64,000 nt of DNA from a bacterium EF100-94H03 bin56 (lineage in GTDB: Bacteria > Pseudomonadota > Alphaproteobacteria > SP197). The DNA lies in contig MPMV01000005.1 in assembly GCA_002238685.1 (NCBI GenBank), positions 93,257-157,256 of the forward strand, read 5' to 3'. Position numbers and translations under genes: made by a program. Below the pieces are notes generated by a model, which saw only the letters and a list, made by a program, of their open reading frames with translations, was not told where the DNA came from and searched no databases. Each line of letters starts with the position of its first letter. Positions within the stretch are counted from its first letter, which is position 1. Positions 16,716 through 25,806 of the stretch are shown here, piece by piece.

Positions 16716-18800
16716 TTACCCCGATGCGAGGAGTCTGATGGCGTCCTGCCGTTCGAAGAGATGGAGCAGGATCGTGAGGGCGCGGCCGCGTTCGCTCTTG
16801 AGGTCCGGGTCGCGGGCAACGATGAGCCGGGCATCGTCGTGGGCGGCCTGGAGAAGGCGTGTTGCGGCATGCTGGTCGGCCAGACGAAACCTTGGCAGGC
16901 CGCTTTGCCTGGCGCCGAGCAGTTCTCCCCCTCCTCTCAGACGCAGGTCCTCCTCGGCAATCTCGAAACCGTCATTGCTGTGTCTGAGGATGTCGAGACG
17001 TCTGCGCGCTGATTCGTTGAGTGGAGGAGCATAGAGCAGCAGGCACGATGACGGGGTGTTGCCGCGCCCGACCCGGCCGCGGAGCTGGTGCAGTTGGGCG
17101 AGACCGAAGCGCTCTGCTTGTTCGATCACCATGATAGTGGCCGCACCCACGTCGAGTCCGACCTCGACCGCCGTCGTTGCCACGAGGACGGCAATGGCGC
17201 CGCTTGTGAATCTCTCCATGACCTCGTCCTTGTCGGCGGCGCTCATGCGTCCGTGGACAAGTCCGGCAAGCTCTCCGAAGACTCGGCTGAGATGGCGGTA
17301 CCGGTCCTCGGCAGAGACCGTGTCGTCGGATTCACTTCGTTCGATGACAGGACAGATCCAGTAGGCCCGCCCGCCACGCCCGATGGCGCGGCCAAGAGCT
17401 GCCACTACTTCGTCGAGGCGCCCGGTTGGCATGGCCCGCGTGGTGACCTCCTGGCGCCCTGGCAGGCGTTCGTCAAGGCGCGTGACGTCGAGCCCGCCAT
17501 AGTCTGTCATCTGCAGGGTACGCGGTATCGGCGTAGCGGTCATGACAAGGGTGTCGACGGAGTGTCCCTTGGCCGCCAGTGCAATGCGCTGGTGAACGCC
17601 GAAACGATGCTGTTCATCCACGACGATTAGCGCCAGGTCATGGAACTCGGTGCCTTCGGAGAGCAGGGCATGGGTGCCGACAACCAGGTGGGACGTCCCG
17701 TTGGCAACTCCCCGCAGACTGGCGCTGCGTTTTGCTCCCCGGTCGCGCCCGGTGACGAGAACAACGTCGATGCCGGTGTCGCGTGTGAGATCGGCGATGG
17801 TGCGACGATGCTGCCGGGCCAGAAGATCCGTGGGCGCCAGCAATGCGGCCTGATGACCGGCCTCCACCGCTGCCAGCATGGCCTGCACGGCCACCAGTGT
17901 CTTGCCGCTTCCCACATCGCCCTGCAGGAGGCGCAGCATGGGGAAGGGCGCCTCCATGTCGAGAGATATGTCGCGGATCGCGTTGACCTGTGCCTGCGTC
18001 ATGCGGAACGGAAGCGCGTGTGTGATCTTCGTGCGCAAACTGCCATCGCCCCTGAGCGAGCGGCCAGGCGTTGAGCGTCGTCTGGCCCTCACCAGGGCCA
18101 GGGCGAGCTGGTCGCCGAGGAGTTCGTCAAAGGCGAGTCGATCACGCGCACCCGGGTCTCCTGCAAGTTCATCCAGGTCCCGGGGATGGTGAATACGTCT
18201 GACCGCGTCTGACCATGACGGCCAACCGTTCTGCTCCAGCCATGCCCGGTCCTGCCACTCGGGCAGTTCGGGGTTGCGTTCCAGCGCCAGTGAGATGATC
18301 CGTTGCATGGTTGGCGCACCGAGACCGTCCACAAGGGAATAGACCGGTTCCAGGTGCGGCAGGCTGTCGCTGTCTCCTGGCGCCGCAACGTGATCGGGAT
18401 GAACCATCTCCAGGCGGTCAGCAAATTGCTCGATCCGGCCGCTCACCAGCCTCCTTGATCCGGCCGGAAGAAGCTTCGTGAGCCACGACTCGCGGGCACG
18501 GAAATAGACGAGATCAAGTTTCCGGCCGGCATCGTCTGTGGTCACGATGCGCCAGGGATGACGTGGTGTTCCGGGTCGCCTGTGGCGCTCCACCGTCACA
18601 TGGACACTGACCTGGCTTCCCGGGGTTGCACTTTCGAGATCGGAAAGTTGCTGGCGATTGATGATGGACGTCGGAAGGTGCCAGATAAGATCCACAATTC
18701 TGGGACCGGCCAGGCTTGAAATCAGGGAAGCGGTCCTGTGGCCGACACGTGAAATAGCGGTCACCGGCTCGAACAGCCGATAGAGAATCTCCGGTCTCAT
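16716..18800 (-). CDS. recG: ATP-dependent DNA helicase RecG
   Basis: A 694-residue RecG that remodels stalled forks and branched DNA. An N-terminal wedge/OB domain (residues about 1-200) is followed by the helicase core: LLQGDVGSGKT (Walker A, near 295), VVDEQHRFGVHQR (DEQH box), MTATPIPRT, then VLVATTAVEVGLDVG and QLHQLRGRVGRG. Just after comes GFEIAEEDLRLRGGGELLG, the TRG motif region needed for fork reversal in RecG. Length and order match the family. It is divergent from sdhE-mfd, an arrangement common in Alphaproteobacteria. Confidence 0.96.
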   Translation of the reverse strand: MRPEILYRLFEPVTAISRVGHRTASLISSLAGPRIVDLIWHLPTSIINRQQLSDLESATPGSQVSVHVTVERHRRPGTPRHPWRIVTTDDAGRKLDLVYFRARESWLTKLLPAGSRRLVSGRIEQFADRLEMVHPDHVAAPGDSDSLPHLEPVYSLVDGLGAPTMQRIISLALERNPELPEWQDRAWLEQNGWPSWSDAVRRIHHPRDLDELAGDPGARDRLAFDELLGDQLALALVRARRRSTPGRSLRGDGSLRTKITHALPFRMTQAQVNAIRDISLDMEAPFPMLRLLQGDVGSGKTLVAVQAMLAAVEAGHQAALLAPTDLLARQHRRTIADLTRDTGIDVVLVTGRDRGAKRSASLRGVANGTSHLVVGTHALLSEGTEFHDLALIVVDEQHRFGVHQRIALAAKGHSVDTLVMTATPIPRTLQMTDYGGLDVTRLDERLPGRQEVTTRAMPTGRLDEVVAALGRAIGRGGRAYWICPVIERSESDDTVSAEDRYRHLSRVFGELAGLVHGRMSAADKDEVMERFTSGAIAVLVATTAVEVGLDVGAATIMVIEQAERFGLAQLHQLRGRVGRGNTPSSCLLLYAPPLNESARRRLDILRHSNDGFEIAEEDLRLRGGGELLGARQSGLPRFRLADQHAATRLLQAAHDDARLIVARDPDLKSERGRALTILLHLFERQDAIRLLASG

Positions 18801-18887
18801 GAGGGAGGAGCATACACCGGCGTTGGAGTGTCCGTGACATCACGTGCATCACGCTGTAGACGGATCCTCCCCGGGACCGGCGTTGGC

Positions 18888-19148
18888 ATGACAGACGACA
18901 ACAACACTCGCCTGCAACGGCTTCGCTACCGGGCCGCACGCCGCGGTTCCCGTGAGCTTGATCTGTTGCTCGGGCGATATGCCGAATACGCGCTGGAGTC
19001 GATGAACGAGAACGAGCTTGAGGAGTTTGGCGCGTTTCTCAGGTGCCCGGATCCCCTCATCCAGGCATGGATCGTGAACGGTGACGATGCTGCCGCAGGG
19101 GAGTTCAGGGAGTTGGTAAGACGGATTAGAATGTTTCATGCACATTGA
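18888..19148 (+). CDS. sdhE: Succinate dehydrogenase assembly factor SdhE
   Basis: An 86-residue small helical protein. The signature RLRYRAARRGSRELDLLLGR includes the R-G-x-x-E-x-D-x-L-L motif of SdhE/SdhAF2, which promotes covalent FAD attachment to the succinate dehydrogenase flavoprotein. The motif LLxCPDPLIQAW follows. I chose the ATG at 18888; an upstream in-frame start at 18828 would add 20 unmatched residues. The stop codon overlaps the start of mfd by 11 bases. Confidence 0.92.
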   Translation: MTDDNNTRLQRLRYRAARRGSRELDLLLGRYAEYALESMNENELEEFGAFLRCPDPLIQAWIVNGDDAAAGEFRELVRRIRMFHAH

Positions 19149-22100
19149 TACATTGCAGGGCCATGTCATTGATTCACTGGATCCCGGTGTTCTGAACACG
19201 GTATCAGGTGTTCCGGAAGGGGTGGACGCCGTTCTGCTCGCAGGACTGCGTCAACACCATCCCGACCGCGATATCCTGATGGTGCTCCACGACGAGGAAC
19301 GGGCACGAAGGCTGGTCGGCGCTCTCGCTTTCCTTGGCGCCGGCGGATGCACACGGCTCTTTCCCGCCTGGGACTGTCTTCCCTATGACAGGGTGTCGCC
19401 GCACCCCGCTGTGGCGGGAGTCCGTCTCGCCCTCATGGGAGACCTGTGTGAAAGACCACGGGGCTCCAGCGGTCTTGTCGTGCTCACCACGGCACGAGCG
19501 ATGCTGCAGCGGGTGCCGCCACGCACGACATGGCACGGCCGGCGCCGGCATCTTCACAAGGGTGCCAGGACGGATCCGGCCGCGCTCCTTCGCGATCTCC
19601 TCACCATGGGTTACTCCAGGACAGGCGTGGTCATGGAACAGGGAGACTGTGCGGCGCGAGGTGACATTCTCGATGTCTTTCCGCCAGCCATGGCAGAACC
19701 CGCACGTCTCGACTTCTTCGGCGACGAGATCACCGGCATCCGTACCTTTGACCCATTGAACCAGCGTTCGACAGGACTCCTGGAGAGACTTTCAATCGAT
19801 CCGGCGAGTGAAGTGGCGCTCGATCCTGCCTCGATCGAGCGGTTCCGTGATCACTGGCGCGAACTCTTTGGCATGAATGCACTGGCCGATCCCATCTATG
19901 AATCGGCCGTCGAGGGTGTGCGGACACCGGGTATGGAACACTGGCTGGGCCTCTTTCACCAGACCCTTGACACATTCCCCGACTATCTTGCCAAGGACTG
20001 GATCCTGGTCTTCACCGGAGATGTCGAGGACGCATTGCGCGCCCACCTCGACACCGTTGAGGACCACTACGAGCACCGCGCGTCCGGAAACGGCGATGAC
20101 GGCGTCGCCTATCACGCTCCGCCTCCTGATGGACTCTATCTTTCGATCGATGACTGGACGGCGATGGCGCGAACGCGCACGGCGATCAAGCTGCTGGCTG
20201 ACGCCCCTGACACGACGTCCAGCGGAGTGATCGATGCCGGTGGCCTGAGAGCCCGGGACTTTCGGCTCGAGCGGGTGAATGTCCGCATGCAGCTCTTCGA
20301 TTCAGTTGCCCGGCACATCGCTGACGAGAAGCTGAAGGGCCGTCGGGTCATTGTTGCCGCACTGGGAGAAGCGAGTCAGGGCAACCTGGCGACCATGCTG
20401 GAGAGTCACGGTGTCGGTGACGTGGCCAGGGCAGGGGAGGAAGACTGGCTCCGGATGCCGGACTCATCCGTCCCCGTCGTCGTTCTGCCGCTCGAACACG
20501 GGTTTGTGACCACGGATCTCAGTGTTGTCGCCGAGCAGGATATTCTCGGCGACCGGATCATGGCACCACGCCGGCGGCGCACGAAGCGCGATGCCGAACG
20601 GTTTCTTCTTGAGGTGTCGCAGCTCGCCGAAGGCGACCACGTCGTCCACATCGACCACGGCATCGGTGTGTTCGAAGGCCTTCACACGATCACGCTTGGT
20701 GGTGCGCCGCACGACTGCCTGCGCATTCACTACGCGGGCGGTGATGCGTTGCTGGTGCCGGTCGAGAACATCGATACCCTGTCCCGCTACGGTTCGCATG
20801 ATGCCCGTGTCCAGCTGGACCGTCTTGGAAGCGCTGCCTGGCAGGCGCGCCAGGCGCGTCTTGCGAACCGCATCGAGGAGATGGCGGGAGACCTCCTCAA
20901 GACGGCCTCCGAGAGACTCATGCAGTCGGGCCCTGTCATTCGTGTCGACGAGGAGACGTACACCGAATTTTGCTCGCGCTTTCCCTTCCAGGAGACCGAG
21001 GATCAGGCAAAGGCCATTGGCGAGGTGTTCGACGACCTGGCCTCGGGTCGCGCCATGGACAGGCTGGTGTGCGGCGACGTCGGATTCGGCAAGACCGAAG
21101 TGGCCCTGCGCGCCGCGCTCGCCACGGTTCTTGAAGGATACCAGGTGGCGGTGGTGGCCCCCACGACACTGCTCGCCCGGCAGCACCACGAGACCTTTGT
21201 CGATCGATTCAGGCATTTGCCTGTCAACATAGCCCTGTTGTCGCGTCTCGTGACTTCCGGCGAGGCAGCCAGGGTAAAGAAGGGGATGGCGGCCGGAACC
21301 ATCGACATCGTGATCGGCACTCACGCCCTGCTGTCCCGCACCATGTCCTTTTCCAACCTCGGTCTTCTCGTGATTGACGAGGAACAGCAGTTCGGCGTGG
21401 CCCACAAGGAAAGGCTCAAGCAGATCAAGGCCAATGTCCATGTCCTCACCCTGACTGCGACACCGATTCCGCGGACCCTGCAGATGGCCCTGAGCGGAGT
21501 GCGCGACCTCAGCCTTATCGTCACTCCGCCGGTCGACCGGCTCGCCATCAGGACGTTTGTGGGTACGTACGATTCGGTCACCATTCGCGAGGCGATCAGG
21601 CGCGAGCGCATGCGGGGCGGCCAGACCTATGTCGTGTGTCCCAGGGTTTCGGACCTCGGACGTATGCGCAAGGATCTGCAAAAGCTGGTTCCGGAAGCAC
21701 GGATCGCCACGGCACATGGCAAGCTGGATCCAGACAATCTCGAGAGCGTCATGACGGCCTTCTACGATGGCCGAATCGACGTTCTGGTCTCGACCACGAT
21801 CATCCAGTCGGGACTCGACATTCCCAACGCCAACACGATGATCATCCACCGTTGCGATCGCTTCGGCCTGGGACAGCTCTACCAACTGCGAGGGCGCATC
21901 GGCCGCTCCCGTGTGCGCGCCTATGCCTACATCACCTTGCCGCCCGGCATGAAGCCGGGCAAGGACGCGATGCGCCGCCTCAAGGCACTCTCCCAGATGG
22001 ATTCACTGGGTGCCGGGTTTTCACTGGCAAGCCGCGATCTCGAAATTCGCGGCGCCGGCAATCTTCTCGGCCGGGAACAGTCCGGTCACATCCGTGAGGT

Positions 22101-22668
22101 CGGAGTGGAACTCTATCAGCAGATGGTCGAGGAGGCGGTCGAAAAGGTCCGTGCGGAACAGGATGGGCGGTCGCGGGAAACGCGGCATTCCTGGTCGCCG
22201 GAAGTAGGGGTCGGCTCGGCAGTCCTGATTCCGGATACCTGGGTTCGCGACCTTGACGTGAGACTCGTTCTCTACAGGCGCATTGCCGCGCTCGAGGACC
22301 GCGCCGGGATCGATGATCTGAGAGAGGAACTGGTCGATCGTTTTGGCGACCTTCCCGAAGAAGCCGACAATCTCCTGCGAATCATTGCCATCAAGGGCGA
22401 CTGCCGACGTGCCGGAATTGCCCGGCTCGATGCCGGACCGCTCGGGGCCGTGGTCGCCTTTCACCAGGAGACATTCGCCGAACCTGAAGGCCTGATTTCC
22501 TGGATCACCGCACAGAACGGAAATGCAAGGATGCGCCCCGACCATACATTGGTCGTGACCGGTTCCTGGGAAAGGGTGAGGGACCGCCTCGACGGTGCCG
22601 AGTGCCTTGCATCAGAACTCTCCGCAATCGCCTGCCGTGGTCACGAGACGGTGCAACACCTCGGTTGA
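19138..22668 (+). CDS. mfd: Transcription-repair coupling factor Mfd
   Basis: A 1176-residue SF2 translocase that removes stalled RNA polymerase and recruits UvrA. The UvrB-homology region is at the N-terminus (GGCTRLFPAWDCLPYDR, then RGDILDVFPP). The RNAP-interaction domain (GDHVVHIDHGIGVFEGL) comes before the helicase core, which has GDVGFGKTEVA (Walker A, near residue 645), DEEQQFGV and TATPIPRTLQ. The TRG block SRDLEIRGAGNLLG and a C-terminal UvrA-masking domain follow. Length is normal (1100-1180). The last 57 bases overlap the convergent FrnE-like gene. Confidence 0.97.
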   Translation: MHIDTLQGHVIDSLDPGVLNTVSGVPEGVDAVLLAGLRQHHPDRDILMVLHDEERARRLVGALAFLGAGGCTRLFPAWDCLPYDRVSPHPAVAGVRLALMGDLCERPRGSSGLVVLTTARAMLQRVPPRTTWHGRRRHLHKGARTDPAALLRDLLTMGYSRTGVVMEQGDCAARGDILDVFPPAMAEPARLDFFGDEITGIRTFDPLNQRSTGLLERLSIDPASEVALDPASIERFRDHWRELFGMNALADPIYESAVEGVRTPGMEHWLGLFHQTLDTFPDYLAKDWILVFTGDVEDALRAHLDTVEDHYEHRASGNGDDGVAYHAPPPDGLYLSIDDWTAMARTRTAIKLLADAPDTTSSGVIDAGGLRARDFRLERVNVRMQLFDSVARHIADEKLKGRRVIVAALGEASQGNLATMLESHGVGDVARAGEEDWLRMPDSSVPVVVLPLEHGFVTTDLSVVAEQDILGDRIMAPRRRRTKRDAERFLLEVSQLAEGDHVVHIDHGIGVFEGLHTITLGGAPHDCLRIHYAGGDALLVPVENIDTLSRYGSHDARVQLDRLGSAAWQARQARLANRIEEMAGDLLKTASERLMQSGPVIRVDEETYTEFCSRFPFQETEDQAKAIGEVFDDLASGRAMDRLVCGDVGFGKTEVALRAALATVLEGYQVAVVAPTTLLARQHHETFVDRFRHLPVNIALLSRLVTSGEAARVKKGMAAGTIDIVIGTHALLSRTMSFSNLGLLVIDEEQQFGVAHKERLKQIKANVHVLTLTATPIPRTLQMALSGVRDLSLIVTPPVDRLAIRTFVGTYDSVTIREAIRRERMRGGQTYVVCPRVSDLGRMRKDLQKLVPEARIATAHGKLDPDNLESVMTAFYDGRIDVLVSTTIIQSGLDIPNANTMIIHRCDRFGLGQLYQLRGRIGRSRVRAYAYITLPPGMKPGKDAMRRLKALSQMDSLGAGFSLASRDLEIRGAGNLLGREQSGHIREVGVELYQQMVEEAVEKVRAEQDGRSRETRHSWSPEVGVGSAVLIPDTWVRDLDVRLVLYRRIAALEDRAGIDDLREELVDRFGDLPEEADNLLRIIAIKGDCRRAGIARLDAGPLGAVVAFHQETFAEPEGLISWITAQNGNARMRPDHTLVVTGSWERVRDRLDGAECLASELSAIACRGHETVQHLG

Positions 22669-23256
22669 CTGGGCACCGCCAATGGCAAGGCGGCGGTTGA
22701 ATACAAAGAAGGGAACACTTCTGATACCCCCCTCCCGCGCCTTCCTGGCATCGTGGAGAAGACGCCTGGTCAGAGGAATGCTGTCGATCCAGCTCAGGGC
22801 CTCGACACGATTGAACCCGGCGCCTTCGGCAATGTCCGCCAGGACTCCTGGATCGCCGATGTCCCGCCCGGCGACAAAATGACCCCTGAATATGCCGTCG
22901 ATCACATCCCTCTGCCGGCCGCTGTCATGGACTCCCAGGATGAGTGCCTGTGCCCGCAGGGCCGAAGGCGTTCTCGAAATGGCACTGAATGCGAAGGGAA
23001 TACCCTCTGCCAGGCCGTGCCGCGTGATGCGGTCAAGCGTCGTCTCGGCCAACCGGGAGTTGCCGAAGGCACGTGCCAGCCAGGCACTGCGTTCCATGCC
23101 GTCAGCCGGCATCGCCGGATTCAGCAGGAAGGCCCGCCACACGATCCGCGGGCGGTTGCGACCGGAAAGACCGGTGAGAGCCTTCTTCAACCGCTGATGG
23201 CCGATGTAGCACCATGGACAGGTCGGATCCGACCATATGTCAACGGTGGTTCTCAC
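22612..23256 (-). CDS. DsbA-family oxidoreductase, FrnE-like
   Basis: A thioredoxin-fold protein with an inserted helical domain, of the FrnE / 2-hydroxychromene-2-carboxylate isomerase group. The active site is DIWSDPTCPWCYIG (CPWC), and the C-terminal cis-Pro loop is GIRSVPFFVFN followed by AIGGAQS. FrnE proteins are cytoplasmic thiol oxidoreductases; no signal peptide is present here. I place the start at a GTG at 23256, 20 bases after the SDR stop. A GTG at 23316 overlapping the SDR gene is the alternative. The 3' end overlaps mfd by 57 bases in opposite orientation. Confidence 0.85.
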   Translation of the reverse strand: MRTTVDIWSDPTCPWCYIGHQRLKKALTGLSGRNRPRIVWRAFLLNPAMPADGMERSAWLARAFGNSRLAETTLDRITRHGLAEGIPFAFSAISRTPSALRAQALILGVHDSGRQRDVIDGIFRGHFVAGRDIGDPGVLADIAEGAGFNRVEALSWIDSIPLTRRLLHDARKAREGGIRSVPFFVFNRRLAIGGAQSTEVLHRLVTTAGDCGEF

Positions 23257-23276
23257 GGTGATTGCCGGTTCGTCGT

Positions 23277-24032
23277 TCAGGGCTGGGGCGCCCGGGCGGT
23301 GAGTCCGCCATCGCACACGAAGAGCTGGCCGCTGGTGAATGCGGCCTCATCACTGGCGAGGAACAGGGCCAGGGCGGCGATATCAACCGGTTGGCCGATG
23401 CGCCCAACGGGCTGATTGGCGTCGAGCGCGCGGGCGGCCTCTGCGGGATCGGGTACGCTTGCCAGGTACGCATCCATCATGTCGGTCCGGATCCAGCCCG
23501 GACAGATGACGTTGCAGCGGATGCCGTCCGCGCCATGGTCGACGGCAATGGCGCGTGACAGCGCGTGAACCGCGCCCTTGGTGGCGCAGTAGGCGGCGAG
23601 TCCCGGGTCCGCCACGAATCCGTCGTAACTGCCAACGTTGATGATGGCGCCGCCGCCCTGGCGCGTCATGACGGGAACGGATTCCCGGCAGAAAAGGAAG
23701 ACGCTGCCCACATTGACGCGGAAGATGGCGTTCCACTCGTCCTCGCTGGTCTCGATGATCGTCTTTTCGATCTGCATGGCCGCATTGTTGACGAGGACAT
23801 CGATTCCGCCGAGACGCTCCCTTGCGGTCTCCACGACGGTGGAGACGTGGGTTGCGGAAGAGACGTCGCCTGGGACCCAGAACATGGAATCGCTGTCCCC
23901 GGCTGCCGGTGGCCGCCGCGCCGTGGCGATGACCTTCGCACCCTCACGGACAAAGCTCTCTGCGATTGCCCTGCCGATGCCTCTCGATGCGCCGGTGACA
24001 ATGGCGCGCTTGCCGTTCAGTCTGCCGCCCAT
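23277..24032 (-). CDS. Short-chain dehydrogenase/reductase
   Basis: A classical SDR of 251 residues. It has the Rossmann motif TGASRGIG near the N-terminus, DVSSAT for cofactor, NNAA, the catalytic Ser in INVGSYDG, YxxxK as AYCATKGA, and CPGWIRTDM. The ATG at 24032 has a GGAGACAGGT ribosome site; the open frame to 24122 was not used. It probably precedes the FrnE-like gene in one transcript. NAD(H) or NADP(H) use and substrate are not determinable. Confidence 0.9.
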   Translation of the reverse strand: MGGRLNGKRAIVTGASRGIGRAIAESFVREGAKVIATARRPPAAGDSDSMFWVPGDVSSATHVSTVVETARERLGGIDVLVNNAAMQIEKTIIETSEDEWNAIFRVNVGSVFLFCRESVPVMTRQGGGAIINVGSYDGFVADPGLAAYCATKGAVHALSRAIAVDHGADGIRCNVICPGWIRTDMMDAYLASVPDPAEAARALDANQPVGRIGQPVDIAALALFLASDEAAFTSGQLFVCDGGLTARAPQP

Positions 24033-24461
24033 ACCTGTCTCCACCTGTCTGATGTCCGGCAGGATATCGCGCCTCCACCATTGGTTCACAGGGGAGGATG
24101 CCGGGAAATCCTGCTTCGTCATGTGACGATTGGGGTCCAGGCGCTGATGGTTCCTTCGGAGGTGAACGATGATCTTGTCGCGGCCGCACTTGAGGCCCGC
24201 TCCGATCCCTGGCTTGTCAGCTCGAGTTCGGCATCGGGTCTCTCCGGTCCCTACCCATCAAACCGCAATCAAGCGATATCTGTTCCGGCCCCACCAGGGC
24301 GGACCGCAATGATAGTGCAAGCCGTTCCGCGGTTTGGTTGCGGTCCTTGCTTTCTCCGCCCTTGGCACGTCGAATCAACATTGGAATGGCCGGATTTCGC
24401 AGGTGCTGGGCGGGCCTCAACAGCGCTTGGCTCGCACGCTCTTGTCAGGGCAACAACGAGA
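24033..24461. other. Gap with no supported gene
   Basis: About 430 bases between two minus-strand genes. The short open frames in both directions show no motifs and irregular codon use. I see no hairpin with a T-tract and no repeat here. Confidence 0.4.
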
Positions 24462-25061
24462 TCAGCCACGGCCGATCAGCTCGATGGCGGCTCCCCGAGG
24501 TGTTCCCAGGCTGATATCGCCCACACTCGAGGGACAGGCGGAACAAACGAGCACAACATCAGTCTCAGCGTGAAGCTCGATGTAGTCGTCGGCCGCTGCA
24601 GAGGCCGGTTCATCCATCAGCGAACCATCGGGTTTGACTATGGCATGCTCGAACAGGTTCCAGGGACAGGGAATCGGTCCAAGGCAGACCCCGCGCTCCG
24701 CCATGACGCTCCTGAGGTTGTCCTCGCAGTTGGGACGGGGCGACTCCACGCCAAAGAACCGGTTGCTTTCAGCACTGCAGGCAGCATGCAGTGTATCGTG
24801 AATTCCTGGAGAGGTGTCGGCCAGGATCGTCAGCATGGGACGAAACCGGGTGCTGACCAGTGTGTCGCCTGGTTTGAACAGGATCCGGTATGTCGCAGAC
24901 CTGCTGTGCTCCATTGAAAGGGCTTCGAGAGGGTCTGCTGAACAAAATGCCCAGGTGTCGACGACCTGGTGGCCTTCCGTATTGACGATTCGCACGATGT
25001 CACCTGTTTCAACAGTGACCCCACGCGCTTCGCCCGGCGGAACTGGAATCAGACGGTTCAC
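24462..25061 (-). CDS. DUF1989 / urea-carboxylase-associated family protein
   Basis: About 199 residues from a GTG at 25061 preceded by GGGGAGAAG. The protein shows the DUF1989 pattern: GDIVRIVNTEGHQVVDTWAF near the start, SMEHSRSAT, FKPGDTLVSTRFRPMLTI, then NCEDNLRSVMAERG and CPWNLFEHAIVKPDGSL. Family members often sit beside urea carboxylase or amino-acid catabolic genes and are thought to bind metal or a small metabolite. Their biochemical role is not settled. The next recognisable genes are over 700 bases away, so context does not help. Confidence 0.78.
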   Translation of the reverse strand: MNRLIPVPPGEARGVTVETGDIVRIVNTEGHQVVDTWAFCSADPLEALSMEHSRSATYRILFKPGDTLVSTRFRPMLTILADTSPGIHDTLHAACSAESNRFFGVESPRPNCEDNLRSVMAERGVCLGPIPCPWNLFEHAIVKPDGSLMDEPASAAADDYIELHAETDVVLVCSACPSSVGDISLGTPRGAAIELIGRG

Positions 25062-25806
25062 GCACTCTTCTCCCCGTAGCGAACATGCATGACGTCCCGC
25101 GAATGCTGCCATCCCATGCTCAACGTTTCACCGGTTGGAAAGTGTCCGACGCACGGCAAGTCCGCTTCCGTGGGCCAGATGATCCGTACCGACGCGTCGT
25201 GCGAGAGACACGGTGACACTCGTTACTCTGGATCCGGGGCAATGCGCAATGTCGATTGTTGGCGTCAAGGCGCGACCGGGAACGAATCCTCTCGGGGTGC
25301 GTTTCCAGGACTCTTCCACCATGCTTTGTGCCGAGGCAGCCACTCCTCTTGTCAGGATGTCGTGGTGAGTATCTATGGCTGGATTTCATTGTGGGGCACA
25401 TGCAGGAACTTCGTCCGGGCGGGGCATGCTCCACGGCTCCGTTCCGTCAAGAGACGGTTTTCAGTCGTTGGAGGAGCGCGTCAGGAACACCCGTATGTGT
25501 CCCAGGCAAGAATGTGTCGACGACTGGATAAACGGTTTCGTTGGCGGATGCCAAGGCTGGCCAGCATGTTCATGCAGGATCGCCATGGGTGACAAATCCA
25601 GTGGAAGCTGATCCCGACCGCATTTTCGACGAGGAACCACTCCCGACGTGGTGCGCCTGGCAACGACGTGTCGGGTGAAGACAGGTTGTCTGCTCGATGG
25701 TGATCCTTGTGTTAACCCACGGATATTCCGTATGTATCAGGGATCGGGATTCGGAGTTGATCAACGGTCTGCTACTCTGCGATCCATTCGGAGGGAGGTT
25801 CGTTGG
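25062..25806. other. Long gap, no supported gene
   Basis: Roughly 745 bases with only short, motif-free frames on both strands. It contains the divergent promoters of the DUF1989 gene and the transporter at 25807. Composition looks less biased at third positions than in neighbouring genes, consistent with non-coding or long-decayed sequence. The only element I can point to is the strong ribosome site GGAGGGAGG at about 25790-25798 belonging to the transporter. Confidence 0.4.

Noticed and set aside
20464..21885. 473-residue minus-strand open frame
   Set aside because: Lies wholly inside mfd in antisense; mfd motifs are continuous.
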